Assembly (NCBI RefSeq): GCF_900156375.1 | Contig: NZ_FTNK01000002.1 | Coordinates: 372,001-436,000 of the forward strand | From: Paenibacillus macquariensis | GTDB lineage: Bacteria > Bacillota > Bacilli > Paenibacillales > Paenibacillaceae | Direction of reading: 5' to 3' | DNA: 64,000 nt | The notes under the pieces: generated by a model | Database searches by the model: none | Seen by the model: the letters and a program-made list of their open reading frames with translations, nothing else | What the model was told of the DNA's origin: nothing | In this document: piece after piece, positions 26,032-34,792 of the stretch | Layout of the letters: each line of letters opens with the position of its first letter | How positions within the stretch are numbered: position 1 is the first letter of the stretch | Translations under genes and position numbers: made by a program

Positions 26032-26063
26032 AAAAAACCAAGCATCATAGCGCTTGGTTTTTT
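26032..26063. terminator. bidirectional terminator between DoxX and methyltransferase genes
   Basis: AAAAAACCAAGC and GCTTGGTTTTTT flank an 8-base loop. The runs of A and T on both sides serve the two converging genes. Confidence 0.88.
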
Positions 26064-26152
26064 CATCGTTATATTCAATAGTTAGTTAATTTAGTAATAA
26101 CTGCTAGAAATGATCATATGAAAGATTAATTGTGATCCTACTCGTTCGAAGC

Positions 26153-26887
26153 TCACGCTTTTACTGCAGAAATAATCAAGAACATAGGTCTACGATTCTC
26201 ATGTTGCATCAGTGGATCACTCTTCAACATTTCATCGGATGGCATAGGTTCTTTAACTGCTTTTATTACAAATCCAGCCTCAATGATGTCATTCATATAG
26301 GTAGAGATTGTGCGATGATATTTAATAACATCGGGTGCTAAGAATGATGTTGTGCGTACACCTTCTGATTGATATTGATCTACTGGCCAATGTTGAGGAT
26401 TTCCTTGACCATCATAGTGCCAATCTTGTTCATCACGAGAAGTGAAAATAGGATGTTCGACGGAAAATAAGAAAGTACCGCCTGGTTTCAGATATGCATA
26501 CACTTTTTTGCTAATATCTGCGAATGATTCGATATAGTGGAAAGCCAACGAACTAATCACCACATCAAATTGTGAATTTGAGAATTCGATGTCTTCAATC
26601 GGCAATTGCACATAAGAAATGGCAGGATCATTCGTTTGTTCACGAGCCTTTTGAAGCATGTTTTCAGAAATATCTACACCTATAACTGAACTTGCCTGTT
26701 GTTCCCGAGCGTATAGACAATGCCACCCGAAACCACACCCAAGATCTAGCACACTTTTATCCTGCAATTCTGGTATTAATGCTTTTAATACATGCCATTC
26801 GCCTGCACCTTCAAGGCCTTTGATTGAACGAGCCATTTGCTTATAATCGGAAAAGAAATTTGAATCATCATATTTGTTTTGTTTCAT
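26153..26887 (-). CDS. class I SAM-dependent methyltransferase
   Basis: A 244-aa minus-strand gene. The SAM-binding motif SVLDLGCGFGWHC lies at 45-57, motif II is VIGVDISENML, post-I is FDVVISSLAFHYI, and then YLKPGGTFLFSVEHP follows. This is a Methyltransf_11/25-type fold, likely a small-molecule methyltransferase. The ATG at 26887 has a weak upstream site (GGAGATG about 8 bases away on the minus strand). Its substrate cannot be read from sequence. It stands alone, convergent with DoxX and divergent from a serine hydrolase gene. Confidence 0.85.
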   Translation of the reverse strand: MKQNKYDDSNFFSDYKQMARSIKGLEGAGEWHVLKALIPELQDKSVLDLGCGFGWHCLYAREQQASSVIGVDISENMLQKAREQTNDPAISYVQLPIEDIEFSNSQFDVVISSLAFHYIESFADISKKVYAYLKPGGTFLFSVEHPIFTSRDEQDWHYDGQGNPQHWPVDQYQSEGVRTTSFLAPDVIKYHRTISTYMNDIIEAGFVIKAVKEPMPSDEMLKSDPLMQHENRRPMFLIISAVKA

Positions 26888-27110
26888 CTGGTATACATCT
26901 CCTACATTCGTAATTCGAATTCTATATATTTCTTATGTCATTATACTCATTGTAAGGGTGTGAATCCATTTAATATAGTGTGTGAGTTATGATACAAATC
27001 AATGAAATCTTATACTAAGAAACGAATTGATAAGACCTATATGGACGTAAGAAGAATGACTAATGTAGAATATACCCATTGTTAGAATTTCAAGGGAGTG
27101 AGTATAGCCA

Positions 27111-28253
27111 ATGAGTAACTTGATGATCAACCTGAGAACAACTGAAGGAGAATTGGATGTAGCACCCGAGACAGTAGAAATGGACGCCCGACAATTGAAT
27201 AAACTGGATAGTCACTTTCACTATCTAATTAAGCTAGACAAAATTCAAGCAGCGAGTTATCTTATTGCACGACATGGGAAGATCGCAGCATGGAAATCGA
27301 TGGGCAGACTTCATGGAACGATAGACAAGGGGGACTTGCAACCCGACTCGATACGAAAGATTTCTTCAATCACGAAAGCGTTCACAAGTGTATGTATCGT
27401 GAAATTGATTGAGGATGGTCAACTCTACATTGATCAACCCGTATCTACTATATTGGAAGAGTTCAATACGCCTGTACATAAAGATATTACCCTGTTTCAC
27501 TTATTGACGCATACTTCCGGTATTCTGCCAGTGACAGGTTATTATAATGAACCCTATCCGCGAGACTGGTGGGGAGCTAACGGGATGGAGAATTGGATCC
27601 GAAAAGTCTTGCAGGGGCCACTAATTTGCCAACCTGAGGATGCTTATAATTACTCATCAGTGGGCTTCGCATTACTCGGAGAGATTGTCTCTCGCGTGTC
27701 AGGTATGAAATATGAAGACTATGTGTTACAGAACATTATTCACCCATTAGGGATGACACGAACATTCTTTGACGTGCCTGATCATTTACATTCGGAGGTG
27801 TGTTCGGTAGAAGCATCGGATATCGAGAGATTGAGAGTGCGAGACGATAATACAATTAATCCTCCACGTTCCGACGGTGGCCTGTATTCTACCCTTTATG
27901 ATCTGTGGCGGTTCGGGCAAATGCTACTGAATGGAGGGACACTTGAAGGGGAGCGTATTCTGGGAAGGAAATCTGTGGATCTAATGACCCGACGTCATCT
28001 GTTCAACGTTCCAGCTTATCATTGGGGTGGTCAAATCAAGGATAAAGGTCACGCTTTAGGATTTGACCTTGCAATTAATCATCTTGTCTATGAGTCAGAG
28101 GGGACCTTCCAACTGGAAGGAGCGGGTAGATCAGGATTCTTCGTTGATCCAGTTGAGAAATTGGTTGTCGTTTTCTTCGTACCATCGATTTATTCTTGGG
28201 TGCCTGAGTCAGTTCTAGGTACGAAGCAGATCATCTGGTCGAGCTTGGTGTAA
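27111..28253 (+). CDS. serine hydrolase of the beta-lactamase family
   Basis: A 380-aa protein starting at ATG 27111 with AAGGGAG upstream. The active-site SxxK tetrad is Ser86-Ile-Thr-Lys89 in KISSITKAFTSV, the Tyr motif is YNYSSVGFALLGE (Y-S-S), and GAGRSGFFVDP replaces the third KTG motif. This is the class C/EstB-type (Beta-lactamase superfamily Pfam) fold. There is no signal peptide, so it is probably a cytoplasmic esterase or peptidase-like hydrolase rather than a resistance enzyme; beta-lactam hydrolysis is not indicated. It is monocistronic, ahead of a small channel gene. Confidence 0.85.
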   Translation: MSNLMINLRTTEGELDVAPETVEMDARQLNKLDSHFHYLIKLDKIQAASYLIARHGKIAAWKSMGRLHGTIDKGDLQPDSIRKISSITKAFTSVCIVKLIEDGQLYIDQPVSTILEEFNTPVHKDITLFHLLTHTSGILPVTGYYNEPYPRDWWGANGMENWIRKVLQGPLICQPEDAYNYSSVGFALLGEIVSRVSGMKYEDYVLQNIIHPLGMTRTFFDVPDHLHSEVCSVEASDIERLRVRDDNTINPPRSDGGLYSTLYDLWRFGQMLLNGGTLEGERILGRKSVDLMTRRHLFNVPAYHWGGQIKDKGHALGFDLAINHLVYESEGTFQLEGAGRSGFFVDPVEKLVVVFFVPSIYSWVPESVLGTKQIIWSSLV

Positions 28254-28352
28254 GATGTTATAATATGAACCATTGAGTTTATGAGAAAGCGTGAATTTAT
28301 TGCAATTTCATACTATGTGTATGTTTGACTCGTTTGAGAGAGGTGTACATCT

Positions 28353-28721
28353 ATGATTTCTTTTTTACTTACAGCGAAACGTCTTTTGAGCGGCATATTT
28401 CATGCATTTAAGCTTAAAAATTTCCAAGTGTTATTCTTTTTGATTGTCCTTATGCTTATCTCGGGAACACTCTTCTACAGTAAAGAGGAAGGGCTCTCCA
28501 TCATGGACGCGTTGTACTTCTGCGTAGTTACGCTAAGTACCGTTGGGCATCCGAGCTTTGAACCCCAGACATCTCTTGGCAAAGTGTTTACTATGATTTA
28601 TATAATCGTTGGAACAGGTTTGTTCTTAGGAATGATGGGACATATCGCTTACGCTATCATTAAGAGTAGTCAGAAGGAAGAAGAGCAAGAACAAGTTCTT
28701 CTTCAGAAGAAATATAAATAA
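28353..28721 (+). CDS. two-TM potassium-channel-like protein with atypical filter
   Basis: A 122-aa membrane protein with AGAGAGGTG before ATG 28353. The first helix spans about 25-41 (QVLFFLIVLMLISGTLF). A pore helix and filter follow: YFCVVTLSTVGHPSFEPQTSLGK. The second helix is about 76-99 (FTMIYIIVGTGLFLGMMGHIAY). This is the Ion_trans_2/KcsA-like layout, but the filter reads T63-V-G-H-P-S68, not TVGYGD. A short acidic and lysine-rich tail ends the protein. Potassium selectivity is uncertain. No RCK (TrkA-N) domain follows. A strong terminator closes the gene. Confidence 0.78.
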   Translation: MISFLLTAKRLLSGIFHAFKLKNFQVLFFLIVLMLISGTLFYSKEEGLSIMDALYFCVVTLSTVGHPSFEPQTSLGKVFTMIYIIVGTGLFLGMMGHIAYAIIKSSQKEEEQEQVLLQKKYK

Positions 28722-28749
28722 TCAGGGTCATATTCCAAGGACTCGGACG

Positions 28750-28773
28750 ACCGCGAATTTCGCGGTTTTTTTA
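28750..28773 (+). terminator. terminator after the channel gene
   Basis: ACCGCGAA and TTCGCGGT pair perfectly and run into TTTTTT. Confidence 0.88.
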
Positions 28774-28882
28774 ATGTTAGATTAACGTCACGCTCTGTAT
28801 ACATTTTCAATTAATTCCCTATGTTATAATGTACTCAATTGTATTGAAACAGCTATTAATGAAGGAAGTAGGTGTCTTGAAT

Positions 28883-30283
28883 TTGAGAACAGTCGTCGTA
28901 ATTGGTGGGGGAATAACTGGATTGTCCACCGCGTACTATTTACAGAAACATATACTAAGAAACAACTTGGACGTTAACATTGTACTCGTTGAAGCTAATA
29001 ATAGATTAGGTGGAAAGGTTCGAACGCTTCATGAGGGAGAATTCACGATGGAGTCTGGTGCGGATTCTATTGTAACGCGTAAGACCAATGTCGCTCCCCT
29101 TATTGAAGAGTTGGGTCTTCAAGATGAGGTTGTATATAACGCAACGGGGACATCTTTTATTTATACGGAAGGTAAACTTAAGCAAATCCCGAAGGATTCT
29201 GTATTTGGAATTCCATTAACTATTGAGTCACTTGCCAATTCGGAACTGATCTCTGCCGAAGGCAAAGTTGAAGCACTGAAAGATTTCTACACCCCAAATG
29301 ATAAGTTCACGAAGGATGATTCTGTAGGTGATTTCTTAGAAGCATTCTTTGGAAAAGAACTTGTAGAAAAACAAATTTCACCAGTTCTCTCCGGTGTTTA
29401 TTCAGGAAATCTAGATGATCTTACGATTGCTTCAACGCTTCCTTATTTAATCGATTACAAGAATGAATATGGCAGTATTATTCAAGGTTTATCTGCTAAT
29501 AAGCTCAAGTTCCAAGGGAATGGTGATAAGAAGTTCATGTCTTTCAAGGGTGGGGTATCGGCTCTGATTGACGCGATGGAAGAGCATTTGTCTGATGCCG
29601 AGATTATCAAAGGGATTTATGCAGAACGGATTGAAAAACAAGGAGATCAATACCAAGTAACACTCGTGAACGGCCGTACTCTTGAAGCAGACACGGTTGT
29701 ACTAAGTACAATGCATAATACAGCACAGGCATTACTTCAAGATGAGAGCTTGAATGAGGATTTCAATCAGTTAGTGAATAGTTCACTAATCAGTGTTTAC
29801 CTAGGTTTCGATATCCCAGACAGTCAACTGCCTGCGGATGGAACAGGATTCATCACAGCTAATAGTGATGATGTGAAGTGTCATGCTTGTACGTGGACAA
29901 GCCGTAAATGGGGACATACGTCTGAACATCAACGATTACTCGTTAGACTCTTTTATAAAAGTTCAGGACCTCATTATGATACGCTAATTAAGCTCTCTGA
30001 AGAGGAACTTCAGCAGGTAGCGCTACAAGATATACAGATTAGTCTTGGTATTACCGCTAATCCGATAACTTACGATGTGACCAAGTGGCATAATACAATG
30101 CCGAATTACCATATTCGACATCATCAAATCGTAGAATCTCTTGAGCAAAAAATGGCGAGTCACTATCCAAATGTCATCCTAGCCGGATGTTCTTATTATG
30201 GTGTGGGTATTCCGGATTGTATCGCAAATGGCGAGAAAACTGCCGGGATTATTATGGAGCAAATGATCTCGAATTCGATATAG
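28883..30283 (+). CDS. hemY: protoporphyrinogen/coproporphyrinogen III oxidase (HemY/CgoX type)
   Basis: A 466-aa FAD enzyme. I place the start at TTG 28883 (MRTVVVIGGGITGLSTAYYL), with GGAAGTAGGTG at the right distance; the frame is open to 28829. Evidence includes the dinucleotide-binding GGGITGLSTAYYLQKH, the second FAD element NNRLGGKVRT and GEFTMESGADSI, FVEAFFGKELVEKQISPVLSGVYSG and a C-terminal YYGVGIPDCIANGEKTAG. In Firmicutes this enzyme makes coproporphyrin III from coproporphyrinogen III in heme synthesis. No other heme gene is nearby. A perfect 19-bp hairpin follows the stop at 30310. Confidence 0.9.
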   Translation: MRTVVVIGGGITGLSTAYYLQKHILRNNLDVNIVLVEANNRLGGKVRTLHEGEFTMESGADSIVTRKTNVAPLIEELGLQDEVVYNATGTSFIYTEGKLKQIPKDSVFGIPLTIESLANSELISAEGKVEALKDFYTPNDKFTKDDSVGDFLEAFFGKELVEKQISPVLSGVYSGNLDDLTIASTLPYLIDYKNEYGSIIQGLSANKLKFQGNGDKKFMSFKGGVSALIDAMEEHLSDAEIIKGIYAERIEKQGDQYQVTLVNGRTLEADTVVLSTMHNTAQALLQDESLNEDFNQLVNSSLISVYLGFDIPDSQLPADGTGFITANSDDVKCHACTWTSRKWGHTSEHQRLLVRLFYKSSGPHYDTLIKLSEEELQQVALQDIQISLGITANPITYDVTKWHNTMPNYHIRHHQIVESLEQKMASHYPNVILAGCSYYGVGIPDCIANGEKTAGIIMEQMISNSI

Positions 30284-30309
30284 AATGTATTCGTGGGAAT
30301 ATAGATAGG

Positions 30310-30351
30310 GTACATGACAAGAGCCGGCATACGCCGGCTCTTGTCATGTAC
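30310..30351. repeat. perfect 19-bp inverted repeat hairpin
   Basis: The arm GTACATGACAAGAGCCGGC (30310-30328) and its exact complement (30333-30351) flank only four bases, ATAC. It lies between the HemY stop and the convergent GNAT stop. No T-run follows on either strand, so a classical terminator is doubtful, though a strong RNA hairpin would form at the ends of both transcripts. Confidence 0.85.
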
Positions 30352-30402
30352 TGGGAGGAGTACTGTAAGATATATCATGCCCACAATGCAGCTTTCAGAT
30401 TC

Positions 30403-30966
30403 TTACATAATTGGCTTAATCATGTGGAAATATAAGTGTTCTGAGATATGGAAAGAAGAATCCATGACGAAACCATGTTTCTCATATAATTTCTGGGCAC
30501 TTGGATTATCTTGGGATACATTGAGCGAGAACTTACGATGCCCTTGAAGACGTGCAATTTGCTCAACTGCAGTCAACAAACTCGACCCGATGCCTTGTCC
30601 ACGGAAGGTTTCGACCACAGCCAACGTATCGAGATGGAATTCGTCATGTTGTGCTTCGCTGCTCTCAAATTCATCCTCATCTTTTCCAAAGTAATCCTCA
30701 ACAGAAGGTTCCCATTGTTTCTGGAATTCTGTGTTCAGTATCCCATCATAACCTAAGGCAATACCAGCAATCCTAGCGCCTATGTCTTGAACAATAATAA
30801 ATTTATAACTGAAATAACTCATATCCTGAACATACAAATGTTTAATGAATGACATGACTGTATCTTTAGGGAAATTCTCGGTGAAATAGGACTGCTTGTC
30901 CTGCATAATGAAAAAAATTAATTCGCAAATTTCGTTCATGTCTCTGATGTGTGCTGGCCGAATCAT
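30403..30966 (-). CDS. GNAT family N-acetyltransferase
   Basis: A 187-aa minus-strand gene convergent with HemY. The acetyl-CoA-binding motif A is VVETFRGQGIGSSLLTAVEQIA (R/Q-x-x-G-x-G), preceded by the strand LDTLAV and followed by KFSLNVSQDNPSAQKLYEKHGF, the motif B found in RimI-like enzymes. It begins IRPAHIRDMNEICEL. AAGAGG lies upstream of the ATG at 30966. The substrate is unknown: amine of a small molecule or protein. Confidence 0.85.
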   Translation of the reverse strand: MIRPAHIRDMNEICELIFFIMQDKQSYFTENFPKDTVMSFIKHLYVQDMSYFSYKFIIVQDIGARIAGIALGYDGILNTEFQKQWEPSVEDYFGKDEDEFESSEAQHDEFHLDTLAVVETFRGQGIGSSLLTAVEQIARLQGHRKFSLNVSQDNPSAQKLYEKHGFVMDSSFHISEHLYFHMIKPIM

Positions 30967-31095
30967 GTTGTGCCTCTTTTCGCTAGGATGTATTTTATTA
31001 TACGCTTTATGGGCTGAGATACATAACTATCCACTTATCGTAATAAGATATTCTGTCCATCGAGCATATTAATCGGATTTTATCTTACACTACGA

Positions 31096-31101
31096 TATAA
31101 T
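31096..31101 (+). promoter_or_regulatory. -10 box candidate for gpmA
   Basis: TATAAT, 64 bases before the gpmA start. The matching -35 hexamer is poor, so the promoter is only partly supported. Confidence 0.35.
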
Positions 31102-31164
31102 AGGGTGTGGATCAGGGAATAAGTGAAATTAGATTCATTAAACAACCAAAAAAGGAGTGTTATG

Positions 31165-31854
31165 ATGCGAAAAATCGTTCTTGTTCGTCATGGTCAAAGT
31201 GAGTGGAATTTGGAAAATAGATTTACGGGATGGACGGATGTTGATCTATCATCAAATGGTCTAATTGAAGCAAGAAAAGCGGGAGAAATCTTGAGAGATA
31301 ATGGCTATACGTTCGATGTCGCATACACTTCAGTACTCAAACGAGCGATAAGAACGTTATGGATCATATTAGATGAGATGAATTTGATGTGGATCCCTGT
31401 ACATAAATCATGGATGTTGAATGAAAGGCATTATGGCGCCCTTCAAGGGTTGAATAAAGCGGAGACAGCTACTAAATATGGCGAAGAACAAGTCCGTCTC
31501 TGGAGAAGATCTGTCGACGTAAGGCCACCTGCGCTTGAACGAAGTGATACGAGATATGATGGACTTGATCCAAGGTACAAAGACATAGTCGAGCAGGTTC
31601 CTTTAACAGAAAACTTGGAAGATACAGAGCGAAGAGTTCTACAATACTGGCAAGAAGTCATTAAATCATCGATACTCTCTAATCAACAAATCATCATATC
31701 GGCTCATGGCAATACCATTAGAGGACTTGTTCAATATCTGGACAACATTCCTTCAGACGGGATAGCAGATTTGAACATTCCAACGGGCATACCACTAGTG
31801 TATGAATTGGATGACGAATGCAAACCAATAAGACATTACTATTTGGGAATGTAA
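31165..31854 (+). CDS. gpmA: 2,3-bisphosphoglycerate-dependent phosphoglycerate mutase
   Basis: A 229-aa enzyme (the frame is open from 31123; AAAGGAG favours ATG 31165). It shows [10 protein letters not shown] with the phosphohistidine His9, [10 protein letters not shown], the Glu/His block [29 protein letters not shown], and the second His in [11 protein letters not shown]. These are the dPGM marks; the enzyme interconverts 3- and 2-phosphoglycerate in glycolysis. Compared with textbook dPGM, the DxRxPPP segment reads VDVRPPAL, a small deviation. Many Firmicutes also carry the cofactor-independent enzyme, so this may be an auxiliary mutase. It is monocistronic. Confidence 0.9.
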   Translation: MRKIVLVRHGQSEWNLENRFTGWTDVDLSSNGLIEARKAGEILRDNGYTFDVAYTSVLKRAIRTLWIILDEMNLMWIPVHKSWMLNERHYGALQGLNKAETATKYGEEQVRLWRRSVDVRPPALERSDTRYDGLDPRYKDIVEQVPLTENLEDTERRVLQYWQEVIKSSILSNQQIIISAHGNTIRGLVQYLDNIPSDGIADLNIPTGIPLVYELDDECKPIRHYYLGM

Positions 31855-31940
31855 CTGAGTTAGACGAACTGATTGGATATTAGAATAGTGTATTTCTTAG
31901 ATAAGTTGACTTAAGATTACTAGAAGAATACAATAGTTGT

Positions 31941-32237
31941 ATGACTATCGAACAATATTCTTTAAAAGATGATGAGAAGAAGGCAAAGATTTTCAAAGCA
32001 TTAGCAGAAGTGAAGCGAATTGAAATGGTTCGATATCTTCACCTCCATGGGGAGAACAACACATGTGGATCCATCGGTGAATCGATGGGAATGGATAAAT
32101 CGAATGTGTCTTACCATCTCAAGATTTTATATGAAGCTGATCTTGTATCCGTCATTCGAAATGGACAGAATAAGAAGGGCCAGTTAAGAGAAGATACGTT
32201 CACTGAATTTTTACCGGGTTTCTTGGACAGTTTATAA
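31941..32237 (+). CDS. ArsR family HTH regulator
   Basis: A 98-aa protein with ATG 31941 and no strong ribosome site. KIFKALAEVKRIEMVRYLH is the first helical part; SIGESMGMDKSNVSYHLKILYEADL is the recognition helix and wing, typical of ArsR/SmtB winged helix repressors. The single Cys lies in NTCGSIG near the second helix; the metal-binding cysteines of true ArsR (CxCxxC) are absent, so it is likely a non-metal member. The oxidoreductase gene that follows (131 bases away) may be its target, but no operator is obvious. Confidence 0.75.
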   Translation: MTIEQYSLKDDEKKAKIFKALAEVKRIEMVRYLHLHGENNTCGSIGESMGMDKSNVSYHLKILYEADLVSVIRNGQNKKGQLREDTFTEFLPGFLDSL

Positions 32238-32367
32238 TATGTCTGGAGACCCGTAATTTTTGTGTTATAATTTGAAAGTTTTAAAACTATCATATTATAG
32301 GAATTCGATAGTCATGAGCAGTTAATTAATTTTCAGAAAAAATAAACATAAATGGAGTAGTGATCAT

Positions 32368-33393
32368 ATGAACCAACAATATACTAACAAACAAATCCTC
32401 TTGGCAACACGTCCTGTAGGCATGCCAACCGAGCAAAACTTCGAATTCAAAGAGATTCCAGTTAGCGAAGCACAAGAGGGTCAGGTTGTCGTTCGTACGA
32501 TGTACTTGTCCGTGGATCCCTATATGCGTGGAAGAATGAACGATGCTAAATCATATATCCCAGCTTATAACCTTAATGAAGTCATTACTGGCGGAATTGT
32601 AGGAGAAATTGTGGAATCCAAGTCTGATCTGTTCAAAGCAGGAGACAAAATTATTGGCATGTTGGGATGGCAATTGTACAACACAGTGAATGCTAATACG
32701 ATTCGCAAAATTGATGAGTCTTTAGCTCCAGTGTCAGCATACTTAAGTGTTCTAGGTTTGACGGGTCTCACTGCTTATTTCGGTTTACTAGATATTGGTC
32801 AGCCGAAAGCAGGTGAGACGGTTGTGGTGTCTGGCGCTGCGGGTGCTGTGGGTATGCTTGTTGGACAGATTGCCAAAATCAAAGGAACACGTGTCGTAGG
32901 AATCGCAGGATCTGATGAGAAATGTACCTATTTGAAGAATGAACTTGGGTTTGATGAAGTTATTAACTATAAAACAACTACAAACCTCGATCAGGCGCTG
33001 AAAGAAGCATGTCCAAACGGAGTCGATGTGTATTTTGACAATGTAGGTGGAACCATCTCGGATGCTGTGATGAATGTACTAAATGATTATGCGCGGATTC
33101 CATTATGCGGAGCCATCTCTTCTTACAACAGTACGGATGGTGACATAGGCCCACGTATTTTAACTAAATTGATCAAGACTCGCTCCCTTATTAAAGGATT
33201 CGTGCTTAGCGACTTTACAGCTAGACATCCGGAAGGACTTCAGGAGCTTGGACAATGGCTGTCACAAGGTAAACTAAAGTATGAAGAGACGATTGTGGAA
33301 GGTTTCGACAACGCGATTGACGCATTTCTTCAATTGTTCCAAGGAACTAATCTAGGCAAAATGCTCGTTAAGGTAAGCGATTCGAAAGAATAA
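32368..33393 (+). CDS. NADP-dependent MDR-family oxidoreductase (prostaglandin reductase/CurA type)
   Basis: A 341-aa cytoplasmic zinc-independent medium-chain reductase with ATG 32368 behind GGAG. The N-terminus has LATRPVGMPTEQNFEF and YLSVDPYMRGRMND, typical of the leukotriene B4 12-hydroxydehydrogenase/YfmJ group. The nucleotide-binding site is VVVSGAAGAVGMLVGQIAK (about 152-170), followed by GVDVYFDNVGGTISDAVM. It probably reduces alkenals or 2-enones with NADPH, i.e. detoxification. It ends at a long terminator hairpin at 33453. Confidence 0.88.
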   Translation: MNQQYTNKQILLATRPVGMPTEQNFEFKEIPVSEAQEGQVVVRTMYLSVDPYMRGRMNDAKSYIPAYNLNEVITGGIVGEIVESKSDLFKAGDKIIGMLGWQLYNTVNANTIRKIDESLAPVSAYLSVLGLTGLTAYFGLLDIGQPKAGETVVVSGAAGAVGMLVGQIAKIKGTRVVGIAGSDEKCTYLKNELGFDEVINYKTTTNLDQALKEACPNGVDVYFDNVGGTISDAVMNVLNDYARIPLCGAISSYNSTDGDIGPRILTKLIKTRSLIKGFVLSDFTARHPEGLQELGQWLSQGKLKYEETIVEGFDNAIDAFLQLFQGTNLGKMLVKVSDSKE

Positions 33394-33452
33394 TTTCATA
33401 ATAATGGCTATTAAATATGAAAAATGAATACAATGTTATTCATTTAATTTAT

Positions 33453-33505
33453 AGAATGAGCAGCGTAAAGTGCTAACCACACTTCGTGTTGCTCATTCTT
33501 TTTAT
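33453..33505 (+). terminator. terminator after the MDR oxidoreductase
   Basis: AGAATGAGCA pairs with TTGCTCATTCT with an inner partly paired region (CACTT/AAGTG), followed by TTTTATTTG. The stem is about 10-11 bp at the base. Confidence 0.75.
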
Positions 33506-33587
33506 TTGTTTAACTTGGTGAAACTTATGGAAATTGAGACCGTCCTATCTATACGGGGTAGAACTAATACCTAGTAATTGTTCATCT

Positions 33588-34331
33588 TCATCGACTTGCT
33601 TTTATTCGCTTTTTTGCACGAAGATATCTTCGGAATTGGATGGGATCAAGCTTCTTCAATCCGTGAAAGTTAGGTTTGGTGTTAGCCTCGATAAACCACA
33701 CTTTACCTTTCTTATCGATACCCATATCTAATCCGAGGATTCGAAATGAGAAGCGAGAGCCTAACTTACGTGCGATTTGGTAGGAGACGTCACTTAACTT
33801 CCCCAGAACCCGCGGTACGTTCAGCGGTTGGTCAGCCCCTCGAAGGATTTCCTTGATTCTTGCATCCCGAGCTCCTTTGGCTACATTTGTGACGATGGAA
33901 TTGGACCTTGGTGCGACCTTGGCGCTCATCCATGTAAGTAACCAGCGCTTGGAGGGCTTCTGGAGAACAATCCACAGATCAAAGGGTCTATTTCGATAGG
34001 TTGCCAGAGAGATCCCTTGCTGAATAATATATTTTTTACCACGACGCATTCTCTTTACTACTTCGAATACGGTGTTTCTGTTGGAGCAGACTTTTGACAT
34101 GGTTTTATATGAAATCAAGCATTTTGAACGATTAAGCCTCTTGACCCGGATGATCCCAGTTCCGGCGGAACCGTTATCGGGCTTAATATATAATACAGGG
34201 TATGTCCTGAGCATTCTGGTTAGCGTGGAATCATGATACCAATGGGTTACAGGAACGTGACGGGAAAGGATGCGATCATTTAGCAGGGGCTTGCCTTTTT
34301 TCATTTTGCTTCTGATGAATTTATGTTTCAT
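33588..34331 (-). CDS. YheC/YheD family ATP-grasp protein (spore-coat associated)
   Basis: A 247-aa minus-strand gene. It contains YPVLYIKPDNGSAGTGIIRVKRL, an ATP-grasp nucleotide-binding loop, a second basic block KRMRRGKKYIIQQGISL, and the metal/acid segment GLDMGIDKKGKVWFIEANTKPNFHGLK (E-x-N). These are the marks of YheC/YheD endospore coat-associated proteins. The length, 247 aa, is shorter than the ~360-450 aa of YheC/D, so it represents mainly the ATP-grasp core. The precise reaction is not known. The region from 34332 to 34793, between it and PadR, holds no convincing gene apart from the PadR promoter. Confidence 0.85.
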   Translation of the reverse strand: MKHKFIRSKMKKGKPLLNDRILSRHVPVTHWYHDSTLTRMLRTYPVLYIKPDNGSAGTGIIRVKRLNRSKCLISYKTMSKVCSNRNTVFEVVKRMRRGKKYIIQQGISLATYRNRPFDLWIVLQKPSKRWLLTWMSAKVAPRSNSIVTNVAKGARDARIKEILRGADQPLNVPRVLGKLSDVSYQIARKLGSRFSFRILGLDMGIDKKGKVWFIEANTKPNFHGLKKLDPIQFRRYLRAKKRIKASR

Positions 34332-34713
34332 TCACCCACCTCCATCCCTAGAATATTCGGGATCACTTATCTGGATGAGGGCTAATATCCATTCTTATGA
34401 AATATTGCTTCGCGTACTACCATTTTCAAAACGTACTAGTCCAACAGCTGTCAAAATTAAAAACTTAATCCTAGGTAATAGAGAAGGTTGGGTGAATGAG
34501 GAAGAAACAATGCTTGCTCCTGTGGAGTTATTCGTGTGAAATTTCCGATTAAACCTGATAGGTTCACATTAACCATTGTTAATACAAATGGCGTTGTGAA
34601 ATTGTAAATAAAGTAAGAAAAATGGGTAGAGAATCAAATATATTCTGATGGATCTATCTATTTTTTTGTTAATAAAATGAGTAACAAAGTAATTTTCGAC
34701 CTCTGATTATATG

Positions 34714-34743
34714 TTGACAAGATATATATCGGACTGATATATT
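34714..34743 (+). promoter_or_regulatory. PadR gene promoter with overlapping inverted repeat
   Basis: TTGACA at 34714-34719 and TATATT at 34738-34743 (18-base spacer). In between and over the -10 box, ATATATC-GGACT-GATATAT (34724-34742) is a perfect inverted repeat. PadR proteins commonly bind AT-rich palindromes of this kind and repress themselves. Confidence 0.65.
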
Positions 34744-34792
34744 AATATCGAAATGATTTACAAATATATCTAAATGACAAGGAGGTCTTAGT

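Noticed and set aside
27111-28253. Calling the serine hydrolase a beta-lactamase
   Set aside because: No signal peptide and no KTG-type third motif; the SxxK family includes many esterases and peptidases.
30310-30351. Calling the hairpin an insertion-sequence end or attachment site
   Set aside because: There are no target duplications, transposase or integrase genes next to it.
34270-34539. Plus-strand 89-codon frame opposite the start of the YheC/D-type gene
   Set aside because: Its first part is antisense to a well-supported gene, it lacks a ribosome site, and the remaining ~60 residues match nothing I know.
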